DNA of 64,000 nt. Source: Pythium myriotylum (lineage: Eukaryota; Oomycota; Peronosporomycetes; Pythiales; Pythiaceae). Made by a program: the position numbers and the translations under genes. The stretch is taken from NCBI GenBank assembly GCA_023091665.1, contig JALJCQ010000001.1, forward strand, positions 2,294,001 to 2,358,000. The letters are read 5' to 3'. Positions 8,808 through 19,064 of the stretch are shown piece by piece; the first letter of the stretch is position 1; each line of letters starts with the position of its first letter. Under the pieces are notes generated by a model. The model saw only the letters and a program-made list of their open reading frames with translations, was not told where the DNA came from and did not search any database.

Positions 8808-10964
8808 ATGATGCGCACGAACGGCAAAGCGACGTGGAGGGACTCGCAGCGCGTCGCCGAGTTCGTCGCCAACGTCGTCAGCGGCGTCGTGGTCGTCAGC
8901 GTGATTGGCGCCTACGCCTTCCGCTGGATTGAACGCTCGATCGCCCAAGCGCCGAGTCTCAGCGAGCTAGTTTGGCAGCGGATTACAGCCGTCACGTGGA
9001 CCCCGAGCGGATGGCGCCCATGCTGGAGTGACCACGAGTCTACGATCGGTGGAGCTGTCGCTGAGTGTGTGGCTGGCTTGCTACGCCACCGATACGGCGT
9101 CGACGAGCTCACGAGCCCTGAGATGCTGTCGCGTTCGGCCGTGGTCGTTGCGTTTGCATCCACATGCGCCTTTGTCCTGACCAAGTACAAGTGGATTGGC
9201 TGGTACGGCTGTCTACAAGTGGCAGTGCTGTTGCAGTGGTGCATTGCAATCTATCAAATGGCACGCATCGTGCTGTCCGTGAGTTTATACTTGACTGTCA
9301 AAGGCGCCAAGCACGCACTACTGGTCGCACGACGGGCCTACATCGACGTCTTCGGCATCAACCAAAAGCACGCTGAGGCTCTACGTCAACTCATGAAGCA
9401 AGCAACAACTTACCGTGAGTGGGTGCAGATGGCCAAGTACCTTGACCAGTTGGAAGGAAAAGAGAACTGGAAGTCGACAGTTTCATCCGATGAGCATGAA
9501 CTCTGCGACTTCGCCCAACTTAACCGGAATATTGAGGACTTGTCCACAGCTCTCGAAGGCAGCAACGTTGATGCCGTCAAGTACCTTCTCACATCATTCG
9601 TGATGCGCAATAAGTGCGGGATCGACTCGGCGGATCTTCACCTCACGAGCAACACCGGCACCAAGCACATCATTGATAAGTATCAAAGATTGCTGCTCCG
9701 ATCGATCGAGTTTCTATCTGCGACAGAACCAAGCTCGTTTCCTCGTGACGAGAAGATTCTCTTCTTCCAGAAACTCAAGCATGCATACGGTTCGACGGCT
9801 TTGTGCTTGAGCGGTGGAGGCTCCATCGCGATGTATCACATGGGGGTCATTCGAGCACTGATTGAGGCTGAAATGATGCCGAACGTTATTTCTGGGTCAT
9901 CTGGGGGCTCAATCACTGCGGCACTCGCAGCATGCAACACGAACCAGGAGCTCATGAGCAAAATCTTGGTTAACGATATAGCCGTGCGATTCTTCCCGCT
10001 TGGTATCCGATGGTTTCCACCATTGCTAGAGCAACTAGAACATTGCATCAAGACCGGTTTTCTCGTCGAGAATTCTGATTTCGAGCGCACCACCCAACAC
10101 TACTACGGAGAACCACTAGACGCGAGAGACAAAACGATGCACTACACGTTCCAAGACGCGTTCCTGAAGACTGGACGCCACGTGTGCATCACCGTGTCGG
10201 CGTCCGACGTGACAGGCCACAAAGGTCCGAAGAAGCTGCTGCTGAACCACATCAACACGCCGCATGTGCTTCTGTGGAGCGCCGTGGCCGTGTCGTGCTC
10301 ACTGCCTGGCATCATGAAGGGCAAGAAGCTAATGGCGCGCGACCACGAAGGCAACGTCGTGCCGTACGACGCGATGGGGAAAGAGTGGGTGGACGGGAGC
10401 ATCCAACACGACTTGCCGATGGAGACGATGGCGAGTTGTTTCAACGTGACCAACTTCATTGTGTCACAGGTGAATCCTCACGTGGTTCCATTCGTTGGAG
10501 ACGACGTGCATCAGCCCGTGTTCCGTAAGAGTCTATTCCACACTCTGGAGAGCGTGATCGCAGCGGACGTGCGTCACCGTCTGAAGATGCTGGCGTTCCT
10601 GGGTCTGTTCCCGAAGATCTACGGTCACCAGTTCAGCTCGTACTTCAAGCAGAACTTTTCTGGGAACGTGACGCTGATCCCGGACTTTATCTTCTTGGAG
10701 GCGATCGGCATCAAGGCGATCCTGAACCCGACGCGAGAGGACATGGATCGGTATTTGATGGGTGGTCAGCGCGCAGTGTGGCCGAAGCTGTCGTACATCG
10801 GCCACTTGTGTGCGATCGAGAAGTGTTTGGACCGGTGTTTGTCGGAGGACTTGTCGTCGCCGTCGCTGCTGGGCGCCAAGGCCATGCGCTTCGAGAACTG
10901 GTTGGATCCATCGGGCAAAGAGCAGGCGGACCGAGCGTCGAAGCTGTTGCGTCCGTCGACGTAG
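8808..10964 (+). CDS. Patatin-like phospholipase / triacylglycerol lipase, copy 1 (718 aa)
   Basis: Serine lipid acyl-hydrolase of the SDP1/Tgl3-5 (DUF3336 plus patatin) type, acting on lipid droplets or membranes. A hydrophobic segment lies near residues 20-40 (VVSGVVVVSVIGAYAF) and two more near 110-160. A DUF3336-like region (EALRQLMKQATTYREWVQMA) leads into the patatin core: oxyanion loop LSGGGSIAMYHMG, nucleophile Ser365 in GSSGGS, and catalytic Asp529 in WVDGSI. The frame opens upstream at GTG 8676 but the first ATG is 8808, which aligns with the start of copy 2. From 10073 to 10901 the DNA is identical to copy 2. It also shares DUF3336 and patatin order with fungal lipases, so it could act on neutral lipid or phospholipid. 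Confidence 0.9.
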   Translation: MMRTNGKATWRDSQRVAEFVANVVSGVVVVSVIGAYAFRWIERSIAQAPSLSELVWQRITAVTWTPSGWRPCWSDHESTIGGAVAECVAGLLRHRYGVDELTSPEMLSRSAVVVAFASTCAFVLTKYKWIGWYGCLQVAVLLQWCIAIYQMARIVLSVSLYLTVKGAKHALLVARRAYIDVFGINQKHAEALRQLMKQATTYREWVQMAKYLDQLEGKENWKSTVSSDEHELCDFAQLNRNIEDLSTALEGSNVDAVKYLLTSFVMRNKCGIDSADLHLTSNTGTKHIIDKYQRLLLRSIEFLSATEPSSFPRDEKILFFQKLKHAYGSTALCLSGGGSIAMYHMGVIRALIEAEMMPNVISGSSGGSITAALAACNTNQELMSKILVNDIAVRFFPLGIRWFPPLLEQLEHCIKTGFLVENSDFERTTQHYYGEPLDARDKTMHYTFQDAFLKTGRHVCITVSASDVTGHKGPKKLLLNHINTPHVLLWSAVAVSCSLPGIMKGKKLMARDHEGNVVPYDAMGKEWVDGSIQHDLPMETMASCFNVTNFIVSQVNPHVVPFVGDDVHQPVFRKSLFHTLESVIAADVRHRLKMLAFLGLFPKIYGHQFSSYFKQNFSGNVTLIPDFIFLEAIGIKAILNPTREDMDRYLMGGQRAVWPKLSYIGHLCAIEKCLDRCLSEDLSSPSLLGAKAMRFENWLDPSGKEQADRASKLLRPST
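10073..10901 (+). repeat. 829-bp block shared with lipase copy 2
   Basis: Matches 12634-13462 at a constant offset of 2561 bp with no difference found; open frames on both strands translate identically. Identity starts at TTCTGATTTCGAG and ends at GAGAACTGG; sequence on both sides is clearly diverged coding sequence. It covers the catalytic Asp but not the nucleophilic Ser. This pattern points to gene conversion. Confidence 0.9.
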
Positions 10965-11317
10965 AATGAATGGCTACTCCTGTGAGAACCGTTGTAGTGA
11001 CATGGTATATCTTCTTTGGGAGGTCTTTGTTGAGAGTGATGGTGAGGCTGTGCGTGTCTTCGGGTGGGGACCGTCACATCGGCTGTTGGCGAAGGCCCGA
11101 GTACTACGAGGGAAGAAGTCTGTTGCTGTCGAGCGCGCAGACCACCAATCGCTTCTGGTGGTCCCCGTGATTGCCGCGCTTGGTCTCTGCCATTAGTCGC
11201 ACGCCAGCATTCTTTCTCCGGAGCGAGCGAACCGTCGCCTTTCTAGAAGAATCCAGTGTCCAGTCGACCTCCGAAAGAACCGAGCCACGTCAGATATCAA
11301 GTCATCAGTGAATCGGC
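10965..11317. other. Spacer between the two lipase genes
   Basis: This spacer separates the tandem lipases and must hold the end of copy 1 and the promoter of copy 2. I see no gene, repeat or clear promoter motif in it. Confidence 0.5.
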
Positions 11318-13504
11318 ATGGACCACGAAACGCTGAGTCGAACTCCCAGTAGTTCGCGCATTGTGCAAGCTGCGATGGCCGAGATGGCGTCGTGGGAGGA
11401 TCGCGATCGCATCGCGCAGTTCATCGCGAACGTCATTGGAGGAGTCTTCGTTGTTGTGGGGATGAGCAGCTACGTCGTCACGGTGCTGCAAAGGGCCATG
11501 TCGGTTGCACCAAGCATGTCGGACTATTTCCGTGCCTACGCAAGCGATGTCGTCGCCCAACTCAGTATCAATCTAGCCTTGCCAACCTGTGTCCAACAGT
11601 CTCGACCACACGGACTTACTGCGGTTCTGTTGGAGTGCTTGGACGTCTCGAATATTGCAGATGACGAAGACCAAGCTTTGGCGTTGTCGTTGCGGCTTTT
11701 GTTGGTGGTTGGAAGTCTTGCGACGATCTCGTTTGTGTTCCATAACTACAAGTGGATCGGATGGTTTTGCTGGCTACAAGCCGGGGTCATCGTCCAGTGG
11801 ATCATCGCGGTCTACCAAATCGTTCGGGTGTCGTTCTCTCTCATCGTATACGTTACAGTGAAGCTCATCAAGTACGTCGCGTACTCGATCCAACGCATGA
11901 ACGTGACAGTGTTCGGGATCAAGGCTAAGCACGCAGCAGCCTTAAGACAGCTTATGAAGCTTGCAACCAGCTACTCAGAGTGGCTCAACATGGCCAAATA
12001 CCTCGACCAGTTGGAGGACAAAGAAGGTTGGAAGACCCAAGTCCTGCCTGAAGATCTCGAGAATTGCGATTTCCTTCAGCTCAACAAGAACATCCGCGAT
12101 CTGTCGAATGCCGTCAAGTCCAAAAACATTGATGCTCTCAAGTACATCTTACCATCCATGGTTATGCGGAACAAATTGGGCATTGACTCGCCGGACCTTC
12201 ATCTCAGTTGTAACACTGGCACCAAGCAGATGATCGACAAGTACAATGCGTTGGTTATTCAGGCTCTCGAAATACTTCATCGTGCGACTCCCGAAGAGTT
12301 CAACCCGGATGAGAAGACCACAATGTTTCGGAAGCTTAAACAGTCTTTCGGCTCGTCGGCGCTTTGTCTTAGCGGTGGTGGCGCGATCGCAATGTACCAC
12401 ATGGGGGTGATCAAGGCGCTAATGGAAGCTGATGTACTCCCAAACGTCGTTTCAGGCTCATCTGGAGGCTCGATCGCAGCTGCAATGTTGGCTTGTAAGA
12501 CAAACGACGAGTTGAAGGAAACGATTCTGACCCGAGATATCTCCACTCGGTACTTCCATTTCGGAATTTGGTGGTTCCCACCATTGCTGCAACAACTTGC
12601 ACACTGCGTCAAAACTGGATTTCTGGTGGAGTGTTCTGATTTCGAGCGCACCACCCAACACTACTACGGAGAACCACTAGACGCGAGAGACAAAACGATG
12701 CACTACACGTTCCAAGACGCGTTCCTGAAGACTGGACGCCACGTGTGCATCACCGTGTCGGCGTCCGACGTGACAGGCCACAAAGGTCCGAAGAAGCTGC
12801 TGCTGAACCACATCAACACGCCGCATGTGCTTCTGTGGAGCGCCGTGGCCGTGTCGTGCTCACTGCCTGGCATCATGAAGGGCAAGAAGCTAATGGCGCG
12901 CGACCACGAAGGCAACGTCGTGCCGTACGACGCGATGGGGAAAGAGTGGGTGGACGGGAGCATCCAACACGACTTGCCGATGGAGACGATGGCGAGTTGT
13001 TTCAACGTGACCAACTTCATTGTGTCACAGGTGAATCCTCACGTGGTTCCATTCGTTGGAGACGACGTGCATCAGCCCGTGTTCCGTAAGAGTCTATTCC
13101 ACACTCTGGAGAGCGTGATCGCAGCGGACGTGCGTCACCGTCTGAAGATGCTGGCGTTCCTGGGTCTGTTCCCGAAGATCTACGGTCACCAGTTCAGCTC
13201 GTACTTCAAGCAGAACTTTTCTGGGAACGTGACGCTGATCCCGGACTTTATCTTCTTGGAGGCGATCGGCATCAAGGCGATCCTGAACCCGACGCGAGAG
13301 GACATGGATCGGTATTTGATGGGTGGTCAGCGCGCAGTGTGGCCGAAGCTGTCGTACATCGGCCACTTGTGTGCGATCGAGAAGTGTTTGGACCGGTGTT
13401 TGTCGGAGGACTTGTCGTCGCCGTCGCTGCTGGGCGCCAAGGCCATGCGCTTCGAGAACTGGCTCGACCCGAGCAGACAACGTCGCGTCGCCGTGGACCA
13501 CTGA
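11318..13504 (+). CDS. Patatin-like phospholipase / triacylglycerol lipase, copy 2 (728 aa)
   Basis: Tandem paralogue of the upstream gene, with the same order: N-terminal hydrophobic segment (FIANVIGGVFVVVGMSSYVV), two further hydrophobic helices near 125-175, a DUF3336-like segment, then the patatin core with LSGGGAIAMYHMG, Ser382 in GSSGGS and Asp546 in WVDGSI. The N-terminal two thirds differ from copy 1 at many positions (for example WEDRDRIAQFIANVIGG against WRDSQRVAEFVANVVSG), while the 829-bp block is identical. The last residues after ENW differ again (LDPSRQRRVAVDH), so the two enzymes have private N- and C-termini around a shared C-terminal catalytic part. A single exon starting at ATG 11318. 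Confidence 0.9.
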   Translation: MDHETLSRTPSSSRIVQAAMAEMASWEDRDRIAQFIANVIGGVFVVVGMSSYVVTVLQRAMSVAPSMSDYFRAYASDVVAQLSINLALPTCVQQSRPHGLTAVLLECLDVSNIADDEDQALALSLRLLLVVGSLATISFVFHNYKWIGWFCWLQAGVIVQWIIAVYQIVRVSFSLIVYVTVKLIKYVAYSIQRMNVTVFGIKAKHAAALRQLMKLATSYSEWLNMAKYLDQLEDKEGWKTQVLPEDLENCDFLQLNKNIRDLSNAVKSKNIDALKYILPSMVMRNKLGIDSPDLHLSCNTGTKQMIDKYNALVIQALEILHRATPEEFNPDEKTTMFRKLKQSFGSSALCLSGGGAIAMYHMGVIKALMEADVLPNVVSGSSGGSIAAAMLACKTNDELKETILTRDISTRYFHFGIWWFPPLLQQLAHCVKTGFLVECSDFERTTQHYYGEPLDARDKTMHYTFQDAFLKTGRHVCITVSASDVTGHKGPKKLLLNHINTPHVLLWSAVAVSCSLPGIMKGKKLMARDHEGNVVPYDAMGKEWVDGSIQHDLPMETMASCFNVTNFIVSQVNPHVVPFVGDDVHQPVFRKSLFHTLESVIAADVRHRLKMLAFLGLFPKIYGHQFSSYFKQNFSGNVTLIPDFIFLEAIGIKAILNPTREDMDRYLMGGQRAVWPKLSYIGHLCAIEKCLDRCLSEDLSSPSLLGAKAMRFENWLDPSRQRRVAVDH
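12634..13462 (+). repeat. 829-bp block shared with lipase copy 1
   Basis: Partner of 10073-10901. The match has sharp ends inside both genes and no indels were seen. Confidence 0.9.
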
Positions 13505-13811
13505 GATGGCGGTCAATTAAACGCTTTTCGCATTTGTCGGTCTGTTGTGTTGGATCCTTTTCATGTTGTCTGTGTTGAAGAACTGGTGGGGGGGTCATTC
13601 TGGAGATCCATCGTCGGATCGGGGTAGGGTTGAGGAGGCGAACGAGCAGACGTGTTCCGCCGTTGGAGGCTGCCTGACTGGACATGTAGCCAATCAGAGA
13701 CGCGCATTTGTTCTGCCGTTGGCATGTCACCCACCATTCCAACGTTTGTGTTGGGGCCCTCACCAGTTCCGGTTTTTCTCGCTCCCTCCTTCCACCGAAC
13801 GATCTCCTTAG
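13505..13811. other. Spacer between lipase copy 2 and cysteine dioxygenase
   Basis: Contains a pyrimidine-rich stretch (about 13770-13800) just before the dioxygenase ATG. No gene is supported. Confidence 0.5.
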
Positions 13812-14451
13812 ATGACCAAGCAGCCCATGACGCTGCCGCAGCTCGTCTTGTCCATCGAGACACTGCTAGCGGAGGAGCCCGACGTCCCGCTGAAGGATAA
13901 GCTCAAGATCCAGAGCCTGCTCGAGTACGTGAGGTGGAGAGTCCCACGAGCCTTGTCTCTGTGCTGACCCCAGATTCCTTGGCTCGGACAGGTCCTACCA
14001 GGTCGACATGCAGGAGCTCAAGCCCTTCGCCCTGTTCGACCCCTCGCGGAACTACACGCGGAACTTGATCTCCACGGACCACGAGACCTACGCACTCATG
14101 CTGCTCTGCTGGAACCGAGGCAAGTACAGCCCCATCCACGACCATCCGAGCGACGGCTGCTGGGTCAAGGCCGTGCAGGGACACATCAACGAAGTTCGCT
14201 ACACACGCGACGGAGCAAGACTCGTGGAAACCTCAAACATCACGCTTACAAGCGGTGTTACGTACATGGACGACTCTCTCGGGCTCCACAAAGTCGGCAA
14301 TCCTCGCGAGGATGTCGACGCCATCACGATGCACCTCTATGCGCCACCGTACGACAAATGCCGCATCTGGTTCGATCCCGAAGATGCTGAAAAGTGTTCT
14401 GTTGCTGTCTCCACGTACTACTCCGAGTTTGGTGAGAAGGTTGAGTTCTAA
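13812..14451 (+). CDS. CDO1: Cysteine dioxygenase, 196 aa
   Basis: Mononuclear iron enzyme that oxidises L-cysteine to cysteine sulfinate, the first step of cysteine catabolism and taurine or sulfate formation. Two exons: 13812-13924 and 13974-14451, separated by a 49-nt intron (GTACGT..CCCCAG). The cupin signature is present: the iron ligands are His93 and His95 (PIHDHPSDGCW) and His143 (LGLHKVGN). Cys100 sits where animal enzymes have the cysteine that forms the Cys-Tyr cofactor. FDPSRNYTRNLI is the conserved N-terminal arginine motif. The length matches the family (about 200 aa). Convergent with the phosphodiesterase, with only 74 bp between the stops. Confidence 0.92.
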
Positions 14452-14525
14452 GACAGCCATGTTGGCCTGTTTGTAGTTTGCTTGGTGCCTAATCTATCTA
14501 TGGCCTTTAAATATTGTCCCAAAGT

Positions 14526-16964
14526 TCATCGATGATTCTGCTCAGCTATTGGGACAATCGCTGTTAGTGTCGGAGACGCTTCCTCTGGGATCGTCTTGTC
14601 TTTGATGCTCTTGGTGTTGGTGGACCTTACAGACATCGTCCCGTCAGTGCTCTCACTGCGAACAATCATGCTTTGCCACGCTTTGATGTTTGCCCGCAGA
14701 TCCTTCATTATCATGTCATACTCATCGATTGCAAAGGCCTCTCCGGCTGTCTCGAATAATGGCGTGGCCAATAGCGTGAGGAATGCTACTTGACTACGTG
14801 GAAGGTTGGCTTGCCGCCGATCACACAGAGGAGAAACGGGAATGTTTTGACGCTCCTCAGCTTCCCCCTGTCTGAAAAATTCTTCTGATATCCGATTCAC
14901 CCATATTTGATGGTAATCAAAAGGCTTCACGGTGTGACCGAGATCGGCAAGCATGATAATTGTCTCCATGATCAGGGAGACTTCGAGGCCAAATCCTTCT
15001 TGGCTGATAGCAAACTTTCGACTCTTTAGTTTTGAAATGTGCTGAAAGTGACGAGATAAATCAGTCGCCAAGATCATTTGAATGATCAGCTTTCGAATCT
15101 CGCTCCTGGTTGAGGCGTCCATGTGAGAAAAAATATCGTACTTCTCGTGGGATAAAATACGATAGAGTTCCGCGATGTGCATGCGTTCAAGAACCGAATC
15201 GTCACTGTAAGTGATTGCTAGCTTAGACTTGGTCGTGATGAGAAATCCATTAGAGACGCCGGGGTGGCTGATATCGTGGGCTGCGGCTGCAACAAGCCCA
15301 ACGAAAAACGTAGTGTCGTCGAAATTCAACTTGAGTCGGCGCATGTAGAAATGTAAATCCACAATCACAGCTCCGGCGTGGAGGCAATTATGGTAAGGAT
15401 TCCGCTTAAAGTAGTGATTTTCAACTGCCGCAGCGAACATGGAGATCTTCTTCATGTCTAGAGATAGCCTTGTGTCGAAATCATTGATTTGGATGCAAGC
15501 AACGAAGACTGCCTGCATTGGGCCCGAACACCGTCTTTCCAATTGGAACATATCGACATAAACTTCATCGCGGATCGTCTCAATGAGCCACCTCGATAGC
15601 TCCTCTCTGTCTTCAGCAATCGTGTCTTTTGTGAAGAAACTAGAGAGCAAGTCTGATCCTTTTAAATCTGTTGTCATGCTCAGACTCATCTTTCGTGACT
15701 GCGTGGACCTGGATTCAGGGCTTTGGGTCACCAAAGCTGAACGTCGAGTAGCCTTGCGGCCAAGCATGCCACTTTTTGTTGCACTACTTGATCGAATGAA
15801 CGCTGGAGGGGCTTCCTTGAAAGCCATCATCTGTAGCCAGCCTTGGACTTCTTCCTCATGCTCAGTCATGGATGGGTCGAATGAAACTTCGAACAGGTCA
15901 GCATTCGTTACCAGGGCCGTTATAATCTTATCAATTTCTTTCTTCTCATTCGGCGACATCTTGAGCTTGATTTGACAAAGAATTCGCAAGATATCACCCA
16001 TCTCGTAGTGAAGCTGATAGCTAAGTTTGCCTGTCAGCTCTTCCTTCATCTCGATGTTCTGGTGGCTCAGCCGGCGGTTCTCATTGAGAAGATTGGAGTG
16101 GCTTAGAAACTCGCGGCGGGAATGTAACTCGTTTTTCCACACAGAGCGAGCAGCCAACAGTAATCCGAGAACAAAGGCGACGTATAAACTCCATCTTTCA
16201 GGTACCAGCATCCCAGTGCTGGAACCGAAGCAAGCCCCACACACAGCACTCGTAATTACTACAAACTGGATAACGACAACGATGAAATACGTGAACTGCA
16301 TCCGCAGCACGCAAGACGCTAAGCTTGTGAGCATGAGCAAATAGAAGAAGAGCAAGTCGACAAACGGAACACCAAGGAATGCAAGGAGTCGTTGTTGCTG
16401 TGTTGGATCATTTTTCAAGTCGCGAGCAAATGACAGATCCACATCGATACATGAGGCGAGGGCAAGCACCACGGGGACGAACAAAAACTGGTAGAAGATG
16501 AAGAGCAAGAGCTGCACTGGATCGACACGAGGGTCAGATAAATAGAAGCTCTCGCTCTTCTTGTTGTGGAGCACAACGACGACAAGCAGCGCCATGACGT
16601 AGAGCACGACGACGACGCTCACCCGATCGGACTTGGACAGCCACTTGACGCGGTCGGTTTGTGTGCCTGAGGTGACGCCAGATGGATGCAGTGAAGCTGC
16701 GAGGACTGTCGTGGTGGTTGTGAGCGTATCCATCGCGGACGCAACCAAGACGAGAATCGAGAGGACAAGCGTCGAGAACATATGCAGAACGAGATGCGCT
16801 TGCCTCTCTCGCCGGAAAAACGCTTGGAACTCGCGCTCGACGTTGATGTCGATGAAGTAGCAGAAAAAGCTGTGGATCTCTTGCTTGATGACGACCTGTT
16901 TCCCGAAGATCGATTGCCGTGGGGCGACCTGGACCGACCGCCGCGAGTGGCCAAAGAGCGGCAT
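14526..16964 (-). CDS. Membrane-bound 3',5'-cyclic nucleotide phosphodiesterase, 812 aa
   Basis: Class I PDE that hydrolyses cAMP and/or cGMP. The N-terminal third has about six hydrophobic helices (about residues 55-285), followed by a linker with a short coiled coil (ENRRLSHQNIEMKEELTGK) and then the catalytic domain. The metal and catalytic residues are present: HNCLHA near residue 523, AAHDISHPGVSN near 555, and ADLGHTVKP near 670 with the second metal aspartate. The stretch YSDDSVLERMH matches the PDE4-like YxDxSVLExxH. A multi-helix membrane domain fused to a PDE is unlike animal PDEs, which use GAF or UCR modules, and suggests cAMP breakdown at a membrane. Its ATG lies 239 bp from the divergent DnaJ gene. 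Confidence 0.9.
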   Translation of the reverse strand: MPLFGHSRRSVQVAPRQSIFGKQVVIKQEIHSFFCYFIDINVEREFQAFFRRERQAHLVLHMFSTLVLSILVLVASAMDTLTTTTTVLAASLHPSGVTSGTQTDRVKWLSKSDRVSVVVVLYVMALLVVVVLHNKKSESFYLSDPRVDPVQLLLFIFYQFLFVPVVLALASCIDVDLSFARDLKNDPTQQQRLLAFLGVPFVDLLFFYLLMLTSLASCVLRMQFTYFIVVVIQFVVITSAVCGACFGSSTGMLVPERWSLYVAFVLGLLLAARSVWKNELHSRREFLSHSNLLNENRRLSHQNIEMKEELTGKLSYQLHYEMGDILRILCQIKLKMSPNEKKEIDKIITALVTNADLFEVSFDPSMTEHEEEVQGWLQMMAFKEAPPAFIRSSSATKSGMLGRKATRRSALVTQSPESRSTQSRKMSLSMTTDLKGSDLLSSFFTKDTIAEDREELSRWLIETIRDEVYVDMFQLERRCSGPMQAVFVACIQINDFDTRLSLDMKKISMFAAAVENHYFKRNPYHNCLHAGAVIVDLHFYMRRLKLNFDDTTFFVGLVAAAAHDISHPGVSNGFLITTKSKLAITYSDDSVLERMHIAELYRILSHEKYDIFSHMDASTRSEIRKLIIQMILATDLSRHFQHISKLKSRKFAISQEGFGLEVSLIMETIIMLADLGHTVKPFDYHQIWVNRISEEFFRQGEAEERQNIPVSPLCDRRQANLPRSQVAFLTLLATPLFETAGEAFAIDEYDMIMKDLRANIKAWQSMIVRSESTDGTMSVRSTNTKSIKDKTIPEEASPTLTAIVPIAEQNHR

Positions 16965-17203
16965 GGCTCTGCTATATGAGCCGCGACAGCTCTCGATGAA
17001 GGAGACGCCGGGCCGTGATGCTGACTCGCCGAGCTCGAGACGCTCTCTTGGTCACGCTCAGCCGAAACCGATCGGTGCCCTTTTGTTCGAGGATGGTTGC
17101 ATCTCCATCTTAATCTGTCTCAAGAGGTACATCTCCGGGAGGTTGCGCGAAGGTGCGGTACGTTTTCCGCGTGGCCCCACAAGAACCCCCGCAGGCCAGC
17201 GCG

Positions 17204-18050
17204 ATGGCCGACGACGACTACTACCGCGTGCTGGGCGTGGAGCGCACGGCCTCGGACGACGAGATCAAGCGCGCCTACCGCAAGCTCGCGATCAAGTTCC
17301 ACCCAGGTCAGTCGGCGGCTCGACCGCGAGCTGCTCGCGGCTCGTCTCACTCTCCCACTGCCCGCAGACAAGAACCTCGACAACAAGGAAGAGGCCGAAG
17401 TCAAGTTTAAGGAGATCGGGGAGGTAGGAGCCTCTCGCCCTGGAACGTGGTGGATGGCATTTGGTGCTGACCACGGCGCGCGTGGTGTAGGCATACTCTG
17501 TTCTCTCTGATGAAGACAAGCGCCGGCAGTACGACCGCTTCGGAAAGGGTGCGGTGAACGGCTCGGCAGGCCACGGCCACGGCGGCATGCATCCGTTCCA
17601 GGGGCAAGACGCCGAGGAGATCTTCCGGGCTTTCTTTGGTGGCCAGGACCCGTTCTCGATGTTTTTCCAGGAAGGAATGCATGGGCGAGGAGGAATGCCC
17701 CCTGGGTTTGGCGGCGGCCGGGTCCACGTGACCCAGTTTGGGCCTGGGTTTTCCTTCACCACGTTCGGAAACGACCCTCGTATGCGGCAGCGCGGCCATC
17801 ACCGTAATGCGTAAGTCACGCACGGCTGGGTGTCTGAGTCTTGTCGGTGCCGTACTGACAATTCCCCTCTCTCTCCAGCCAAGTCAACCAGGGTGCTCAT
17901 GGAGGCGCGCGGGCGCCTGAGCCCGAGTCTCGTCTCCGCATTGGCGGCGGCAACATCCTGCTCATCTTCTTCCTCCTGTGGGTCATGGGTGTGCCTCTCT
18001 CGTACTTGTGGATAGCGCTCATGCTCGCAAGCTGCCTCGGCATCATGTAG
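17204..18050 (+). CDS. DnaJ (Hsp40) co-chaperone with C-terminal membrane anchor, 216 aa
   Basis: J-domain co-chaperone that stimulates an Hsp70 ATPase. Four exons: 17204-17306, 17368-17423, 17491-17810 and 17879-18050, with introns of 60-68 nt. The J domain is at residues 5-67, with HPD at 33-35 formed across the first splice junction, followed by the QYDRFG end motif. A Gly/Phe/Met-rich middle ([16 protein letters not shown]) follows. The last exon, recovered only by splicing at GC/GTAAGT, gives two closely spaced hydrophobic segments ([16 protein letters not shown] and [15 protein letters not shown]) that end the protein. This fits a tail-anchored ER or organelle J protein of the DnaJB12/14 type, although the DUF1977 domain is not evident. 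Client and Hsp70 partner are unknown. Confidence 0.85.
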
Positions 18051-19064
18051 AGCACGGCGACCACGAGAGCCCAACCATGTGGAGGAGACACGGTCGCAAG
18101 CTTCAAGCAGCCGCTCTGCCTCACGTCACCAGTGGCGCCATGTATCTATTTAACGGTTTCCCTTTCGTTTGCCTCATCCGGCGAGACCCTGTCGGGTCGC
18201 CTGGTCGGCGCTCTCTGCTAGTATATAGGTTAGAATGGTGTATTCAATAAACTGCCGATTGCACACTCGTGTCATGTGGGTGGTGCCACATGCAGAATCT
18301 TCGAAATCCAGGCCGAGAGATGCAGCCACGCTAAACAGTACTCACGTCCCACCTGCCTGTGCTGAGCTGGCCCCCTCTCACCGGAAGATCTCGCTTCCTC
18401 AACCTTTGGTGGCAAACCAGACCTCACTGGTGTCACAGCGAGCACGTCGGGTGCGCTGCTGGGTGCCATCTTCAACCGAGAAATCCAGCAGCGGCGATCG
18501 ACGGGAGAGGGGTCAGCCGGTGCTTCAGAAAGCAGCTCGGCATTTCCTTCCCAGAAGCTGGTTCTGGCGATTGGCTGAAAACGTCAGCCTGGAACCTCGA
18601 TGACGGCAAAGGTGATAGCAGTCGCTCGGTGATGGACATGGCTGCTTGGGCGAAGGAGACGACGCATCCACGCCACTGGATTTCTGTCTGAAGCGACCGG
18701 GCGCAGATGAGGACGTCGGCTCGACTCTGCGCGTCTGGAGGATGCGCGGCAGTTGAAGTTTCGACTGGCGATCAGTCCCTCGTGTCTCGCCGGAACGTGG
18801 GTATTCTTCTCGCGTGATGATTGTGACGTGGTAGACTGTCCAAGCTCCTTCAACTGTGGTCACCGTAGAGTGGGCTGCGTGAGATAGGGGCTGAACCTCC
18901 CTACGTTGAAGTCAATGTGGCGCTGATCCTCTAAGCGGCGGCTGGGCGCTCTCACGACGCTGTAGGCAGCTCATGGGCATCCCCCGGCGCTCTCATTCTG
19001 CGATTCACCTCGTCAAAGCCACTTCAAGCCATCTCGACTTCTCCCCTCTCCTGCTCGTCTCGCA
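18051..19064. other. 1-kb spacer before the amylase cluster
   Basis: No open frame here looks like a real protein and no RNA gene is evident. The last 70 bp hold the start element of the first amylase. Confidence 0.5.
18993..19006 (+). promoter_or_regulatory. Oomycete INR/FPR-like start element of amylase 1
   Basis: TCATTCTGCGATTC matches 12 of 14 positions of TCAYTYYNCAWTTT, the oomycete initiator plus flanking region. It ends 58 nt before the ATG at 19065, as expected for a short 5' leader. Confidence 0.6.
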
